NCBI GenBank assembly: GCA_017463035.1
Contig: JAFTPY010000169.1
Location: forward strand, 1 to 6,248
From: Lachnospiraceae bacterium
Lineage (GTDB): Bacteria; Bacillota; Clostridia; Lachnospirales; Lachnospiraceae
Direction: 5' to 3'
DNA length: 6,248 nucleotides
Shown here one piece after another: positions 5,374 to 6,248 of the stretch; positions within the stretch are counted from its first letter, which is position 1; each line of letters opens with the position of its first letter. Below the pieces are notes generated by a model. That model searched no databases, was not told where the DNA came from, and saw only the letters and a program-made list of their open reading frames with translations. A program made the translations under genes and the position numbers.

Positions 5374-6248
5374 ATGAAACATCTGAAATACCGCATAATT
5401 TCCGTTATCTGCGGATGTGCTTGCTTTTTTATCACTGCACTCTCCGGCGGATTTGCGGTCAATGCGGACAGTACGGAAGATGCGTCTGTTTCCCGAAACG
5501 AAACCGTTACCGAAGCACCGGTGCAATCATCTTCCGATTACGACTTGCAAACCACGCCTACGGACACTTCATTCCCGGCGTTTACACCGACTCCGGAACC
5601 GACACCTAAACCGACGCCGAGCCCGATACCGACCGCGACGCCGACGCCTGCGGTTACGCCGACTCCGACCGCAACACCGACTCCGGAGCCGTTGGATTTC
5701 AATAAAGCCATTGCAAACGTTACCGACTTTGTAAACATTCGCGAAGGCGCATCCACCGACACCAAACTTCTCGGTAAGCTTTATAAAAACGGCATTGCGG
5801 AGGTTCTCGGTACGGAAGGTGAATGGACTAAGGTCTCTTCCGGAAAAATAACCGGATACATTTTCTCCGAATACTTGCACCTGGGTGACAACGCCCTGGC
5901 TTATGCGGACAAAATCACCGCATATAACGTAAAGGTTACGGCAAATTCCATGAACGTACGCTCCGGCCCTGGCACCGAATACGACAAGCTGGGCTCCGTC
6001 ACGGGCGGCATGACCTTCCCGGCCATCCTTTCTCTTTCCAACAAGGAGTGGCTGGCAATTCAATACGATGCGGATACGGTTGCCTATTTGTACCACGAAT
6101 TCGCCACTCTTGTCTGCAATCAGAAGGAAGCTATGACCCTTGCCGAAATTGCCGCGGCGGAACGGGCAGCCAAGATTGAAAAGGCCCACGTAAAAAGTGT
6201 TCCGGTTACCTACCGTGACCCGATCACCGTTTCCGATGAAGACTTCGA
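5374..6248 (+). CDS. Secreted SH3-domain protein with Pro-Thr linker, probable cell-wall hydrolase, 3' end beyond window
   Basis: The first 291 residues are present. A Sec signal peptide (KHLKYR, then a hydrophobic stretch 8-29) probably ends after AVNA, about residue 31. A Ser/Thr-rich segment leads to a Pro-Thr linker (about 71-106, TPTPEPTPKPTP type), usual for spanning the peptidoglycan. Two bacterial SH3 domains follow: 115-168 (VNIREGASTDTKLLGKL, then EWTKV and GYIFSEYL) and about 188-245 (MNVRSGPGTEYDKLGSV, EWLAIQY). Such domains bind cell-wall peptide or glycan. Then comes a helical Ala/Glu/Lys-rich linker (251-272) and DPITVSDEDF at the edge. In similar clostridial proteins, as I remember them, a VSDEDL-like sequence opens a SleB-type cell-wall hydrolase domain, so an amidase or lytic domain is likely just outside; NlpC/P60 is an alternative. 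AGGAGG (5363-5368) lies 5 nt before the ATG. The second SH3 copy has AYLY where GYV is usual. Confidence 0.9.
   Translation, partial: MKHLKYRIISVICGCACFFITALSGGFAVNADSTEDASVSRNETVTEAPVQSSSDYDLQTTPTDTSFPAFTPTPEPTPKPTPSPIPTATPTPAVTPTPTATPTPEPLDFNKAIANVTDFVNIREGASTDTKLLGKLYKNGIAEVLGTEGEWTKVSSGKITGYIFSEYLHLGDNALAYADKITAYNVKVTANSMNVRSGPGTEYDKLGSVTGGMTFPAILSLSNKEWLAIQYDADTVAYLYHEFATLVCNQKEAMTLAEIAAAERAAKIEKAHVKSVPVTYRDPITVSDEDF
5583..5691 (+). repeat. Pro-Thr codon repeat (imperfect ACN-CCN tandem)
   Basis: Within the SH3-domain gene, ACG/ACT/ACC/ACA alternates with CCG/CCT codons across about 36 codons, with a few Glu, Lys, Ser, Ile, Ala and Val interruptions. It encodes an extended, protease-resistant wall-spanning linker. 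Tracts like this can change length by slippage or recombination between strains. Both antisense frames remain open here only because of this composition. Confidence 0.8.

Noticed and set aside
5538..5765. Minus-strand frame encoding Gly-Val repeats that looks elastin-like
   Set aside because: The GVGV pattern is the antisense reading of alternating ACN-CCN codons, so it is a composition artefact.
5569..6189. 206-codon open frame on the minus strand, Arg-rich
   Set aside because: It is antisense to the SH3-domain gene. The poly-Arg stretch is the reverse complement of the Pro-Thr codon repeat, and there is no supporting ribosome binding site or domain.

Overview
The window looks like a chromosomal segment of a low-to-moderate GC Firmicute of class Clostridia, probably a Lachnospiraceae-type gut or anaerobic bacterium. 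This is an inference. It rests on strong AGGAGG-like ribosome binding sites, sigma-A promoters with extended -10 boxes, an M18 aminopeptidase of clostridial style, a Cache/HAMP chemoreceptor, and a secreted Pro-Thr-linker SH3 protein. I recognise no mobile element, CRISPR array, tRNA or rRNA.

Layout: three genes point left and one points right. From the left edge, an ABC-F ATPase of the Uup/YfmR type (2-1345, minus) is cut off inside its second ATPase domain. Its 226-base upstream gap (1346-1571) holds a promoter with a perfect -35 box. That promoter is followed by a leader of about 145 nt with a terminator-like hairpin just before the ribosome binding site, two competing 5' arms for that hairpin, and a possible 19-codon leader ORF. 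This is the most interesting regulatory region in the window. Next come a complete M18 metallo-aminopeptidase (1572-2843, minus), a 128-base gap with a probable terminator, and a complete methyl-accepting chemotaxis protein (2972-5092, minus). The receptor has unusual acidic extensions at both ends. A possible 11-codon upstream ORF overlaps its start as ATGA.

A divergent control region of about 280 bases (5093-5373) carries two back-to-back extended -10 promoters, one for the chemoreceptor and one for the rightward gene. That gene (5374 to the right edge, plus) encodes a secreted protein with a signal peptide, a Pro-Thr linker and two bacterial SH3 domains. It is truncated before the domain expected to be catalytic.

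The genes do not form an obvious pathway. They represent translation support (ABC-F), cytosolic peptide turnover (M18), environmental sensing (chemoreceptor) and cell-wall binding or remodelling (SH3 protein). I see no convincing new multi-gene system. The points worth following up are the ABC-F leader, the chemoreceptor's acidic termini and the short upstream ORF.
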